Below the pieces are notes generated by a model that was not told the origin of the DNA, searched no databases, and worked only from the letters and a program-made list of their open reading frames with translations. Below are positions 41,719 to 53,716 of a stretch of 64,000 nucleotides of DNA, piece by piece. The stretch covers positions 189,001-253,000 of the forward strand of contig MCFG01000032.1 in the NCBI GenBank assembly GCA_002104895.1. Direction: 5' to 3'. Source of the DNA: Anaeromyces robustus. Its lineage: Eukaryota > Neocallimastigomycota > Neocallimastigomycetes > Neocallimastigales > Neocallimastigaceae. The translations under genes were made by a program, and so were the position numbers. Within the stretch, counting starts at the first letter, position 1; every line of letters starts with the position of its first letter.

Positions 41719-42501
41719 ATGACCAATTTAAAACAGGAGAAATTAGGAATTCTTGCTTCAGAATTAGATTTAGAAAAAGTTCCTGATGTTCAATTACCAG
41801 AGCCAGCACCTGATGGTAGAATAAGAGTTTTTTCTGATAAAGGATATGCTACTGTTGGTCTTATGGAAATATCACAAGAATTTGTAGAATATGCTTCAAC
41901 ATGTCCATTACCAGTATTAGATGTTGGAACAGCTTATGGAGAAACAGCAGTAGCAGTATTAAAAAAAGGTGGTTTTGTTATTGCTAATGATGTTGAACAA
42001 GATTCATTAAATTATATAGTAAAAAGAAAAGATATAACCGATGATGATAGAAAAAGGTTATATTTAAAAAAAGGATTTGTTCCATTTGATATGGATTTTG
42101 AACCTGACTCATTAGGTGCTATTCATGCTAGTCGTGTTATGCATTTTTTCACTCCAAATGAAGTTAGAGCTTTTTTTGCTAAAGCAAAAGAATGGCTTGT
42201 TCGTGATGGTGTTATATTTTTAATTACTTCTTCTCCATATCATTGGTTTACACCAAAAGGATTTGCCGAAGAATATGAAAAAAAATTTAAAGAAGGTGTT
42301 GAATTTCCTGGAGTAATAACAGATTTTTCTTATTTAGAAGATGAATTAAAAACTGGTGAATATAATAATGCTATGGACCCTAAAATAATATATAGAGAAG
42401 CAGTTAAAAATGATTTTCTTATTAAAAAACTTGGATATGCAAAAGGAAGATATGATTATGATTATACTTTTGCTGTCTTGGTTAATAGAAAAGAAGAATA
42501 A
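41719..42501 (+). CDS. Class I SAM-dependent methyltransferase, intronless, bacterial-like
   Basis: A single 260-codon exon from ATG at 41719. It has the Rossmann-fold methyltransferase motifs in order: motif I LPVLDVGTAYGETAVAVL (glycine-rich SAM loop), the acidic strand-2 end GGFVIANDVEQDSL, a motif II/post-I region FDMDFEPDSLGAIHASRVMH, and VRDGVIFLITSSPYHWFTP before a C-terminal lid that ends YDYDYTFAVLVNRKEE. Length and motif layout fit small bacterial class I methyltransferases; the substrate cannot be read from sequence. No introns in a genome where most genes are split, together with the bacterial-type domain, suggest horizontal acquisition, a process well documented in rumen fungi. 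It has no signal peptide, so it is probably cytosolic. Confidence 0.85.
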   Translation: MTNLKQEKLGILASELDLEKVPDVQLPEPAPDGRIRVFSDKGYATVGLMEISQEFVEYASTCPLPVLDVGTAYGETAVAVLKKGGFVIANDVEQDSLNYIVKRKDITDDDRKRLYLKKGFVPFDMDFEPDSLGAIHASRVMHFFTPNEVRAFFAKAKEWLVRDGVIFLITSSPYHWFTPKGFAEEYEKKFKEGVEFPGVITDFSYLEDELKTGEYNNAMDPKIIYREAVKNDFLIKKLGYAKGRYDYDYTFAVLVNRKEE

Positions 42502-44400
42502 ACTTTTTTATTTTTAAATTATTATAATAAATAATTTTTGGAATACACAAAAGTATATAAAAGAATAAAAATAAAAATAAAAAAATAAAGGAAAAAATAA
42601 AAAAATAAAGGAAAAAAAAAAAAAGAGAATTCTTAATAAAGAATATTTTTCCTTTTTTTTTTTATGAAGATAAAACAAGTGTAATAAATTTATTAATAAA
42701 TAAATAAATAAACCTAATAAAGGATAAATTTTCAATATCTGTGTATTTATTCTAATTTTTTATTTTATTTAATTTTTTTTATTTTATTTTATTTTATTTC
42801 ATTTTATTTTATTTTATTTTTAAATATTTATTATTAGGTATTTATTTTTATTATGTATTAATTATTAAATAGTACTATATGTTTTAGTTTTAGTATTATA
42901 GATAGCAAGGTAAATCTACAATAATTGATGATTTTTGCATATATATATTTATTATTCTTATTATTTTATATTTAACTTCATATATAATAGTAGTAATAAT
43001 AATAATAATGAAAAATAATTATAAAAATTATAAAAAATAAATAATAAGAAAAATAATTATAAAAATAATAAAAAATAAATAATAAATAATAATAATAATA
43101 ATTAATATTACATGTGATAAAAATTTTTTAATAATTTGAATACACAAACTAATAAAAATTAACTCTATAGAAATTTAAATTTATTTAATATTTATTATTA
43201 ATATATATTTTATGAGGATTTGTTAATAAAGTGTTTTCTTCATAAAATAATAAAAAAAAAAAAATAGTAATTTTTTTACATTTATTTTTCTTAATAATAA
43301 AATAATTATCAGTTTGAAAAAAGAAAAAAAAAACCTCTGTTTTTATAGTTCAATATAAAAATTACGATTATTTTTAGTTGATATAACTTATTGTTTAACA
43401 TTTCTGTATTTATTAAATTAAAAAATAATTCTTTATTTCTTTATTATTTAATATATAAAGAGGAATAATTATATAAAATATTAAAATATATTTAAATAAT
43501 TCAATAATATATCATTATATTATATAATAATATTGTAATATAATAATATATAAATAGAACAAAAACTATAATATTTTTTTTACACGTATTACAAAATTTT
43601 ATACATTATTAATACGTAATTAATCAATTCTTTTAAAAAAATTTTTTAAAAGAATTGATTAAATATGTGGCAAGGAATATTAAATTTGGAAAATAATGAA
43701 ATTAATAATTATAATAAAAAGAGTTTTATTATATATTTATAATAATTTAATTAATATATAATTAATAATTAACAAGTTATCATAATTATTCATTAATTAT
43801 AGGTCTATTCGAAACTAACGGCAATTCATATAAAAAAAAAGTGCCTTTTTTTATATAAAAGTGTGGCACCATTGTTACATATTAATTAATACATAAATAT
43901 ATGTAGAAAAAATAAAAAATAAATAAAAATTAAAAAAAAGCCGTGTGTATCATGTGTTGAAATACTTAAATTAGAAAAAAAATAAAAGTTGAATAATTAA
44001 CAATTGATCGAAAAAAGACTCAAATACATTATGTATATATTATTATCTATAATTTATTTTATAATTCCATAATTCCATATATATTATGCTATATTAAGTA
44101 TATACAGATAATAATTAATATTAATAAAATTTTAATTAAGATACATTTAATGAATGTGTGATTTAATATAATAATATCGTAGAAGAAAATATATTAAAAA
44201 AAAAAAAGTATTGAACCTCCTTTAAAACATTAGATTAACATTTTGTTATAATTATGGTTATGTTTTTCTTAATCATCTTTAAATGAACATCTATATATTT
44301 ATTATTAATTAACTATTTATTAATTAACTTTTATTCTTTTTATATTATTACTGTATTATATTATTATTATTATTTACTATTTATTATTATTATTTACTAT

Positions 44401-44432
<32 letters not shown>

Positions 44433-45090
44433 ATCTTACATTAAATATAATATTATTAAATTATATACAACTGTCATAATAATCAAATTGTAATTTAAAA
44501 TATTACTTTTAATGTAATATAAATATTTTATATAAAAGTGGAGAATTAAATATTGAAACATTCTGTATAAACCATGTTTTTTTAATATTATTATATAAAT
44601 TTGTTAATTTTTTAATAAAATCGTATTATTATTATTAATGTATTTTAAATACATATTTATAATTAAGCATATATAATATTATTGAATTCATTAATCAACT
44701 TTCAGTAAACAATTTTTTATTTAATAAATATGTAAAAAAAAAATATTTTATTATATACATTGTAATAATAAACATGTTACTCTTGGTTGATTATGAATAA
44801 TATCAAAATCAATGAATATTTTAAAAGTTTAAAATATTATTTGTTTTAAATTTAATTATTTACCTAGAGTTATTAACGAAACGATTTTTAGAATAAAAAA
44901 AAAAAGAAAGGATTGAAATACTACTGAATTATATATAAAGGTTAGTTTCAATAATCAATATTTAATAAAATTAATTTTATTAATTTTATTAAAATCTTTT
45001 TGTTATTATCATTACTATCATCATCATTATTATCATCATCATCATCATCATCACTATTATTATTATTATTATCTATTATTATTATTATTA

Positions 45091-45155
<65 letters not shown>

Positions 45156-46679
45156 AACATAATAGGAAAAAATAAAAGAATTATTAATAATCAATATTAT
45201 ACTTTTATTTATAATAAATAAATAAATAAATAAATAAATAAATTTTAAATAATAAAATATATAAAAAATAAATGAACAAATAAAAAATAATTGAATTAAT
45301 AATTTTTAACATGTAATAGAATAAATAAATTATTGATTTTTTTTTTTTTTTTTTTTTTTTTTAATGTTTTGTTACTTAGGATATAAGCCGTAATTGATGG
45401 TTAGTAATGGTTTAAGGGAATTTAACAAGGAAAGGAGACACAAAATATTTTAAAATTTTATTTGTTTTATTTTTTTTTTTAAAAAAATTTACTAATGATT
45501 ATTATATTTATATTTAAAATAATAATTGATTAAATATATTGCCAATATTAGTTTTAGTTTTGTTTCGAGTTTAAGTTAAAGACTATTCTAATATATTATA
45601 ATTAATATATTATATAGAATATAATATAATATATTATCTTTTATTACTATTATTATAATTAAAATTTTTCTTTTTATTTCTTTTTGTTTTTTATATATAC
45701 ATATATTATCAATATATTATATTCTACTTAAAATAATTACTTATTATATGATATTCATATATTCAACTTGAATTTAATATATTTAGTTTATCTTAAACCT
45801 TAAATGAAATTTTTTTATTTTTTATTAAATTAAAAAATTTTTTAATTAATTCTTATATTTTAATGATGCTTCATCCATACGCTGGATTTTATTATAATAT
45901 TAAGCAATCTATTTTATATATTATATATATAAATCAATATATTATAATATAAAATACGGTATATTTTATGTGTATTTATATATATATAAAAGTTGCATTG
46001 ATAAATAAATAAAAATTAGTTTAGTAATAAATTCATTAAAAATAGTAATAAATAATAAATAATAAAATAATAAAAAAAAAATATATAATTATAAATATAA
46101 CAGAATTGATAATTATGATATAATAATAATAATATCAATAAAAAAAAAATAAAGAAAACTGTATATATGAAAAATAAATAATTTTAAATATATATTATAT
46201 AATAAAAATAAATATAAAACTTATATATATATATTTATACTATTAGATGAACTCGTTATTATTTATTTCATAAAATTAATAGTAAATATTATTTATTATG
46301 ACAATAAAAAATTAGATTTCCATATATGGTAAAATACGACATTCATCGAAACAAAGAATAAAAATCGAAAGTATATTAACAATATATTTATAACATATTA
46401 CATTATAGTATATTGTAATAAAATAATAAATGTAAGAATTGATTAACATTTTATAAAAAAAAATTTATCTCTTATTGAATTAATTTTTTTTATTATATTG
46501 ATAATATACAGATTAATAAATGAAATAAATAAATTAATAATAAATTAAATTATAAATGAATTATTCAATGATTCAATAAATTGTATATTAATAATTAATA
46601 AAAAAATTATAGTTAATCATAATAAATAAAAAGGAATAATAAGGAATAATTATAAAAAATAAATAAATAAATAAATAGA

Positions 46680-46714
<35 letters not shown>

Positions 46715-47327
46715 ATAGATAAAAATAATTATTAGCATTGATCATTTGGTTTTCATTTCTTTAAATATATATGAAAAGCCTTCATTAATAATATATGGAA
46801 TTATATATATATTAATATATTAATAATATATAATTTTATTAATAAAAGTCTAAATAATAATTGATAATAAATATATATATAATATTAATTATTAATAAAA
46901 GTAAACAAACAAACAAACTAACAAACTAAAAAATAAGAGAAATTATTATTATAATTATCAATAGAAAACTATAAAAGAAACAAATTTTCACTAAAAATTT
47001 TTTTTACTTCACAATTTGTTTTATTTAAAACTTTTTTAATAAGGTAAATAAAAAGAATTTATTTATTAAGTGAATTGTAGTGAAGTTAAAAAAAATAAAT
47101 AATAGAAAATAAAATATAATATATATATAAATATATAAATAAACAAAATAATAATTGAATAAATAATAAAAAAATATAATATAATAAATACATAGATAAA
47201 CAAATTAATAATTAAATCAATTATAGGGATAATAAATAACTAATATAATATAAATATTTATTTATTATTTATATATAATATAGACTTATTTTAACCTTTT
47301 TTAATCAAAAGAAAAACATAAATCAAA
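42502..47327. other. Long AT-rich intergenic region
   Basis: About 4.8 kb with no supportable exon. Contents: a 43-nt perfect palindrome (43620-43662), trinucleotide arrays at 45056-45154 (TTA with a TCA-rich start), (AAAT)n at about 46660-46722, and T runs at 45340-45362. The right end is the promoter and leader of the lectin gene, with a possible leader intron between a GTAAAT donor near 47044 and an ATATAG acceptor near 47283 (inference). Confidence 0.55.
43620..43662. repeat. Perfect 43-nt palindrome (21-nt arms)
   Basis: Arms 43620-43640 and 43642-43662 are exact reverse complements around a single central base, reading TTAATCAATTCTTTT then A6 on the left arm. This could be a cruciform, a hairpin RNA end, or an element remnant. 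It is noncoding. Confidence 0.9.
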
Positions 47328-47649
47328 ATGGTAGAACAATGGAGACCAAATGTTGCCTACGGTCCAGCCGGTACTAAGGTTGAATACGAAGGTACTGTTT
47401 ACGAAGTTATCCAACCACACACTTCTCAAATGGGTTGGGAACCAACTCAAACCCCAGCTCTCTGGAGAGTTAGCCGTAACTCTTCTTCTTCCTCTGGTGG
47501 TCATCACTCATCATCTTCAAACAACCAATCTTCCTCAAACAACCAATCTTCATCTAACAACCAATCCTCATCTAACAACAACCAACAACAACAACAACAA
47601 CAAACTCCAGTTATTAACCCATTCCAAGGTCAACAAAACATTGTCGACC

Positions 47650-47681
<32 letters not shown>

Positions 47682-48119
47682 CCAATTCCATACCAATGGA
47701 GAGCTTACACTGGTTCTGTTCCAAATGATGCTGTTACTATCTCTAACTCTCTTGGTAAGACCTTCGGTGTTGCCCGTGGTGGAATTGAAGGTGGTATTCA
47801 CCCAGGTTACTTTGATGCTCGTAACCACAAGTGTTTCACTTCTTACGGTGGTAAGGAAGTTATCTGTGAAAAGTTTGAAGTTTTAACTTGTGATCCAAAC
47901 AGATACTACTGGGTTCAATGCAAAGATCCAAAGAACATCAACGGTAACCCAGTTATTGGTGGTAATGAAAAGGATGGTACACCACTTTACGTTGCTAAGA
48001 TCAACCGTAATGGTGTTCCATACTTCGGTAAGACTTCTGCTAGTGCTAGCTGTGCTTACTTCGGTCTTGACCAAAAGGAACAAAAGGTTAACGAATTCGA
48101 AGTCTTATGCTACAAATAA
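47328..48119 (+). CDS. CBM5/12-DM9 (DUF3421) putative lectin
   Basis: A single 263-codon exon from ATG at 47328. Residues about 4-48 are a CBM5/12-type chitin-binding module (EQWRPNVAYGPAGTKVEYEG, TVYEVIQPHTSQMGWEPTQT, ALW). Residues about 50-115 are a low-complexity linker with SSSNNQ repeats and two CAA-coded polyglutamine tracts. Residues about 118-263 look like paired DM9/DUF3421 repeats (WRAYTGSVPNDAVTISNSLG; later GNPVIGGNEKDGTPLYVAKI, then GVPYFGKTSASASCAYFGL and KVNEFEVLCYK). DM9 proteins in animals include mannose-binding lectins. There is no N-terminal signal peptide, so the protein is predicted cytosolic unless exported by another route. Codons are sharply biased to AAC, TTC, AAG, GGT, GTT and CCA, unlike every other gene here, implying very high expression or recent acquisition. 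The domain calls are from motif memory. Confidence 0.8.
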
Positions 48120-48640
48120 ATTAATTGAACCTTTTTTTTTTTGAATTGATAAAGGGACAAATTGCCCTTTAAAAAAATTATAATTATAAAATATCCAAAT
48201 AATTGGACTTGTAATTGTAATTTTTTTTAAAAAATTTAAAAAATAATAATTTATTTTTAATATGAAAAAAAAAAAATAAAACATTTGCAATTCAATTTTT
48301 TATATCTAAAATAAACCAATAGAAATATAAAAGTTTTTTTTAGAGAAATTATATGTTGGCAAAAAAATTGTAAAAGAAAAAAAAATAAGGATTTTAACCT
48401 TTTTTTTTTCTATTTTAAAAATTAATTTATCCTTCAATTTTTGTACAGAAATTAATAAAATCATATAAATATAAAAATAATTTGCATTTATATAAATAAA
48501 ATAAAATTAAAAAAAAAAAAAAAAAGTTTTTTCTCTATATGTAATTAAATGTTTTAGTCTATAAAAAAAATTTTTTTTATTTGCTTTTTTATTTAAATTG
48601 ATATGTTTAATTATTTTTATGAATATTAAAAATAATTTAT
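48120..48640. other. 3' flank of the lectin gene
   Basis: AT-rich 3' flank. A short inverted repeat (AAAGGGACAAATTGCCCTTT) at about 48151-48170 follows the stop by some 30 bases and could be a 3'UTR hairpin. No gene was seen. Confidence 0.5.
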
Positions 48641-48764
48641 TTTACAGTGTTTTATAGTTTTATCTTAAATCGATTAAAGCAAAAACTTATAAAATGAATA
48701 ATTTTAAAAAAATTCAAAAATTATTGAAACCTTTCCTGAATATAAGAAAGGTTTCAGGTGGATA

Positions 48765-49030
48765 CTTAGGGTAAGATGTGGATATAAAATTGATGCTAGA
48801 GTTACTAAAGCTGCTAAAATGATTAATAATTCTTGTCCTAATTGTTGTTCATGTAGATGACGTACGAATTGTGTGCCATAAAAAAAAAAAAAAAAAAAAA
48901 AAGTTGTTTATGCTGTTTCCATTGTGACAGTTATCAAAGAATTGACCATTGGCTTATTAATTGCCTCCTATTTAAAAAATTTTCGTATTAATCATTTTTC
49001 TGATTCAATAAAGATAAATAATAATTTAAA
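48765..49030 (+). mobile_element. 3' coding tail of a LINE-type (non-LTR) retrotransposon
   Basis: Two frames read on the plus strand give the C-terminal zinc-binding region typical of LINE reverse transcriptases: VRCGYKIDARVTKAAKMINN with SCPNCCSC (about 48771-48857), and after an A run DSYQRIDHWLINCLLFKKFR (about 48922-48985). The pattern CPxC...HWLxxCxLFK matches the Cys/His end of such proteins. The frame shifts between the parts, the A run (48879-48903) interrupts it, and no upstream reverse transcriptase was found, so this is a truncated dead copy. A 10-nt-arm hairpin (GAAACCTTTC...GAAAGGTTTC, 48725-48754) lies just 5' of it. Confidence 0.6.
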
Positions 49031-49164
49031 AAAATAATTTTTTTTAAATTATTAGTTGGTAGATGAGAGTGAAATCCGAACAGTACCCTACACTGAAATT
49101 ATAATTATTTCAGAAATTTATTATATTTTTCTTTATATTAAATTTATGCTATAGATTTTTAGAT

Positions 49165-49202
<38 letters not shown>

Positions 49203-49285
49203 TTTAATCTATTTTTTATTAATAATAATTTATAATAAATAAAAAACATGAAAGTGTTATTCTTCTTTTAGTCTAAAAAATAAAA

Positions 49286-49635
49286 AAAAAATTAGTTGGT
49301 AGATGTAATGTGGCTTGTAACATTAATCCATTTAAATTCTTGACATTTAATGTAAAGTTTTGATTTGGTTTAATACGGCACTTGGTCAGAATGTACAGAA
49401 TGTACAGCAATCTAATAATATATAGGATCTTCAAAATATAATTTATATGAAAATAATTGAATATAATAAAATAAAAATATAATTTATATTCAACTGTATT
49501 AATAATAATAATAATAATAATAAAATTGTTCAAGGTTTTGAGGTATATGGTCATATAAGATAATTAGTAGATATAATGTGGCTTATACTTCTAATCCGCT
49601 TAAATCTTTGACATTAAAATACGGGTTAGGAATTA
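49286..49635 (-). repeat. Two diverged copies of an unknown coding repeat
   Basis: Bases about 49290-49355 and 49563-49615 are similar at nucleotide level (shared TAATGTGGCTT, then TAATCC and TTTAAAT-like words, then CTTTGACATT or CTTGACATT). On the minus strand the first reads as NVKNLNGLMLQATLHLPTN and the second as a decayed version (VKDLSGL...ATLYL). A further partial match to the end word (TTAGTTGGTAGATG) is at 49053-49066. It appears to be the remnant of a dispersed element or a broken gene family; not identified. Confidence 0.5.
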
Positions 49636-49655
49636 ATGAATATTTAAAGAAATAG

Positions 49656-52600
49656 CGTATCATGAATGATACAACTTTTTCAAATAGTATCAATTTTTAT
49701 TTATTTAGGGAAACTACAAGTTGTTAAATATAAAATAATATATTCTAGTATAAAGATTTATAAAAATATACTTAAACACGTTATTATTTTATAAACAATA
49801 ACTAAAATGAATTTATGTTTTAAAGTCGTAATGTTTATTTATTTTATTTAATTATTAGTCTTTCTACACTAATAATAATTATCTTTTACAATGTTTGTAT
49901 TCTTATAATAAGTTTAATATTAAGTTCTAATTATTATTATTATTACTATTATTATTAAGGTAATTCTCTAAGATAAATATTATTTTCTTAATATATTCCT
50001 AATATTTAGCTTAATTACCTTAGTAATATATTTAAAATTTTATATAATTATTCACTATTTGATAACTATTTAAATATTTATTTCTCTATATTTTCTTAAT
50101 TATTTTTTTTTTTTTTTCTCTCTCTAATTTATTTTTATTTATTAAAATTTATTATTTTATAGTCTTATTCTATATTAATTTCCTTTAATACTATTGGTAG
50201 ATTGATTATAATAATTAATTATATGTGTATAATACAGTTTTACATTATTAATATTGTAAATTTATATTTATTTACATAGGTATATAATTATCATAATCTA
50301 CTTTAAAGCTATATTTCTATGAGGTTCGTATCATGAATGATACAAGATAAACTTATATCTAATTATTTTATTTAAAGACAAGACAGCAGGGAAATATTAA
50401 CAAAACAATATATTCTAATATAACACAATTTATAATAATTATTTCATGTTTAATATAATAGTTTATTTATTTATTATTATTTATTATTACATTTTATTAT
50501 AATTATAATTGAATTTATCTAACTAATATTAATATCTAAACTAAACTTTATTATATAAACACTATTCCTTATTAATCTATATATTAACCTAGGAAATTCT
50601 CAAATAAAATATTAAATTATTAAACTAAATATTAATTAAACCATTATAAAAATCTCTAAACTATATTATAAAAAACTCACTTGGGATTAACTTTCTCTCC
50701 ATAGAAAGATCAAATATTAAAAATATAATAATAATAATTTCTTTTATATGTATTATTTAGTTATTTAGCCAATCAGAATTATTTATTTTTTCTTCTTAAT
50801 ACATGTTCAATCTGTCAAGACATCAAGTGCAATTGAAATTAGAATTTATAATTTCAATTATTTTGATATATAATATTATTATTTATTATAATAATTATTA
50901 ATAATTTTTTATAATAATTATATATAATAATTATTATTATAATATTTTATTTTAAATATTATAATTTAAGATTATTTAAATAATCTAATAATATATTTTA
51001 ATATATATATTATTTATATATATTCAATTATATTGAATAATATATTAATTTTATTACTATTTAATATATTAATAACTTATTATATTACAAATTATTAATT
51101 ATATTATACGTTAACGTATCACTTTAAATTAATGTATTAAATTAATGTATTAATATTTTATATTATATTTTATATTATTATTATCAAACTTACAAAGTAT
51201 AAAAGAACATAACATAAAGTTATATTTAATGTTCTTTGTAAGGTTATTAACACCTGAATTATATAGTTATATTAATATTATCAATATCTTATTTTTAAAT
51301 AAAATTTACTATTAAAAAGTTAATCTTAAAGTGTTATTATTATTATTAAATAAATATTGTGTTATTTGCATTACAATTAATTTAGTTATTATTTAAATAT
51401 TATTTAATTATAAAAACTATTTAATTATAAAAACTATTTAATTATAAAAACTATATAATTAGTCATTCGACCTAGTAGACTTATTTAAATTAGAAAATAA
51501 TCCAGTTGGAAACTTAACAATCACCTGGTAGTAATAATATAAATCTCTATTTATATTGAGTCTGTATCAAAAAATAATACAAAATGGTAATATCTTAATT
51601 CTTTATAGGGAAGAAAGTGATATTACCTATGTATTTTCAGAATAACTGTCTAAGTTATTTTCCAGTAGATTGTAAATTTAAACACTAAAATTGTTTTATA
51701 AAACACAGTTTTATTATTAAGTTTAAAATATAAAATTTATTTATTAAAATTTTATTAAATTTATTATTATTTATTAAATAGTAGTTTTATTCTTAACTAA
51801 ACTATTTTATGTTGATTATATATTTTAATTTAGTAATTTATTCTAATAATTATTAATTCATTATATTTATGACTAAGCTATTATTAAAAATAGTAGTAAA
51901 GAATTAATTTACATAAAAATATTTACATGTATATTTTTCTTTAAAATTAAACTATTTACAATAATAAATAAAATAATACAAGTATTTATAAAAATATAAA
52001 TAAAATAATTAAAAATTATTGAATAAAATAAGTAAAAATGTATAAAAATAATAATAAAATAAATAATAAAAATAAATAATAAAAATAAATAATATTATTA
52101 ATAAAATTATAAAGATAAACTGTTTATTTATTTATAAAGTAAATAAAATTAGTTGTTATTTCTAATTTAGAAATGTTTAAGTGTAAAGAATATTTAAAAA
52201 GTATTTAGAAGGTATTTTAAAAGTGTTTTTAGAAACTATTTTCGAGTCATATTATTTAATTAAAATATTTTAGAATCGTTTATTATTTTTATAATATTAA
52301 TTATAAATTGTTTATAATTTATATAAATTTAATATTCAATAATATTTTTAAGAATTGATTTAGTTTAAGATAATAATGATAAAGATATTGTTTTAAAATA
52401 TAATTTAATAATCTTATTATTTTTTTATTAATGTTATTAATTATTTTAAATGATAATTCAATATAATATTAAAATTTATTAATTATTTGAAGTTTAGAAA
52501 ATAATTATAATTAAAGTAAATTAATAATAAATTATAGAGAATAATAATAAATAAAACTAATTAGAATTTTTAAAAGTTAATATTATAATTAAAAGTACTA

Positions 52601-53242
52601 TAAAAATTTCATTATTTATCAAAATGATACGTATTTTTTATAAAGTATCAATTTTGTGTGAGTTAGCAAGATTATTTATTAATAAAATAATATATTCTAT
52701 TAAGAAGATAAATAGAATTTACACTCGAGTATTAAATATTAAATGTATAAAGATTATTTATTTTATAGTCGTATTTTATTTATTTATTTATTTATTATAA
52801 AAGTCGTATTATTATTTAAATATCGTATATAAAATTATTAATATTAATTAGATATAATCCTTTAATATATCTAACTATTATAAAAAAATTTATAACCAAT
52901 TTCCTAAATATTATTAAATCCTATAAGTTTTATTTTAGTTTTCCTAACTAATTCCTATAAAACTAATTATTAATAATAAAAGAACCCCCTTTCTACTTAA
53001 TTTTATATATTTCTTATATAATTGTTTTTACTTATTATTATTTTAATCTTATTGGTTATAAATAATTAAATTTTTGTTTAATTTACATATTACATTTAAT
53101 GTAATTTATTACACTATTATTATTTATTATTTATTATTCCTAATAATTAACTATTTATAAAAATATTTGTGTTATTTTTTTTTATTTTAAATCCATAAAA
53201 TTTCTCTTTTTATTTGAATCCTGTACCAAAAAAATGTAAGAT
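49656..53242. repeat. Nest of decayed interspersed repeats upstream of the tRNA gene
   Basis: Two blocks share an identical 19-mer with an internal palindrome (CGTATCATGAATGATACAA) at 49656-49674 and 50327-50345, and 75-76 bases on each has the word AATATATTCTA. Weaker related blocks near 51565 (GTATCAAAAAATAATAC) and 52620-52700 (ATGATACGTATTT, then AATAATATATTCTATTA) keep parts of the pattern. A three-copy 17-bp tandem repeat lies at 51401-51451, and a bulged hairpin at 51190-51243 (CTTACAAAG...CTTTGTAAG). No coding domains remain. The blocks look like old copies of an interspersed element, possibly with a preference for tRNA-gene flanks; the family is unknown. Confidence 0.45.
51401..51451. 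repeat. 17-bp tandem repeat, three exact copies
   Basis: The unit TATTTAATTATAAAAAC is repeated three times without change within the decayed repeat region. Confidence 0.9.
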
Positions 53243-53314
53243 AGCAGCGTAGCGCAGTGGAAGCGTGGTGGGCTCATAACCCACAGGTCGTATGATCGAA
53301 ACATACCGCTGCTA
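53243..53314 (+). tRNA. Initiator tRNA-Met (CAT)
   Basis: A 72-nt cloverleaf with all stems paired: acceptor AGCAGCG/CGCTGCT, D stem GCGC/GCGT, anticodon stem GTGGG/CCCAC around CTCATAA, T stem GTATG/CATAC around ATCGAAA, and discriminator A at 53314. Eukaryotic initiator features are present: A1-U72 closing pair, three G-C pairs beside the anticodon (GGG/CCC), and A54 in place of T54 in the T loop. There is no intron. T runs 3' of it (from about 53327) should terminate RNA polymerase III. It is the only RNA gene found and a GC-rich island in the region. Confidence 0.97.
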
Positions 53315-53324
53315 TTAATATTTT

Positions 53325-53352
53325 AATTTTTTTTTAATTTTTTTTTTTATAT
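53325..53352 (+). terminator. RNA polymerase III terminator T tracts
   Basis: Runs of eight or more T residues begin about 12 bases after the end of the tRNA gene, more than enough for Pol III termination. Confidence 0.75.
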
Positions 53353-53669
53353 TCTTAAAAAAGAGGATATAAGAAAAATGAATATTTGTATTATTTTGTT
53401 TCGTATTTTATTAGACTAGAGAATATTTTTTTTTTTTTTTTTTTAAAAAAAAAATACTATCAGCCATTTGTAGTTATAAATGATCGTTATTGTTTTTGTT
53501 AATGCACTTATTGATATAGAATTGATATTCGATAAAAATAAATATTGTAATCTTAAATTTGATTATCATTAATTCTTCATCTTAGTTTAAAATATAAAAT
53601 AAATTAAACGTTTGTGCTGTGGTAATAAGTGTAAATAAAAGTAAAAGGGTTTCAAGATAAATTAAGAAA

Positions 53670-53716
<47 letters not shown>

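Noticed and set aside
47350-48144. Alternative frames on both strands over the lectin gene
   Set aside because: Open only because the CAA, TCT and AAC codons of the true gene lack stops in other frames.
49273-49554. Minus-strand frame of 93 codons as a gene
   Set aside because: Only a short segment (about 25 residues) looks like coding; the rest is A/T repeat translation and a diverged copy nearby is broken, so it is treated as a repeat remnant.
51401-51451. CRISPR-like repeats
   Set aside because: Copies are directly adjacent without spacers, and the sequence is eukaryotic nuclear DNA.
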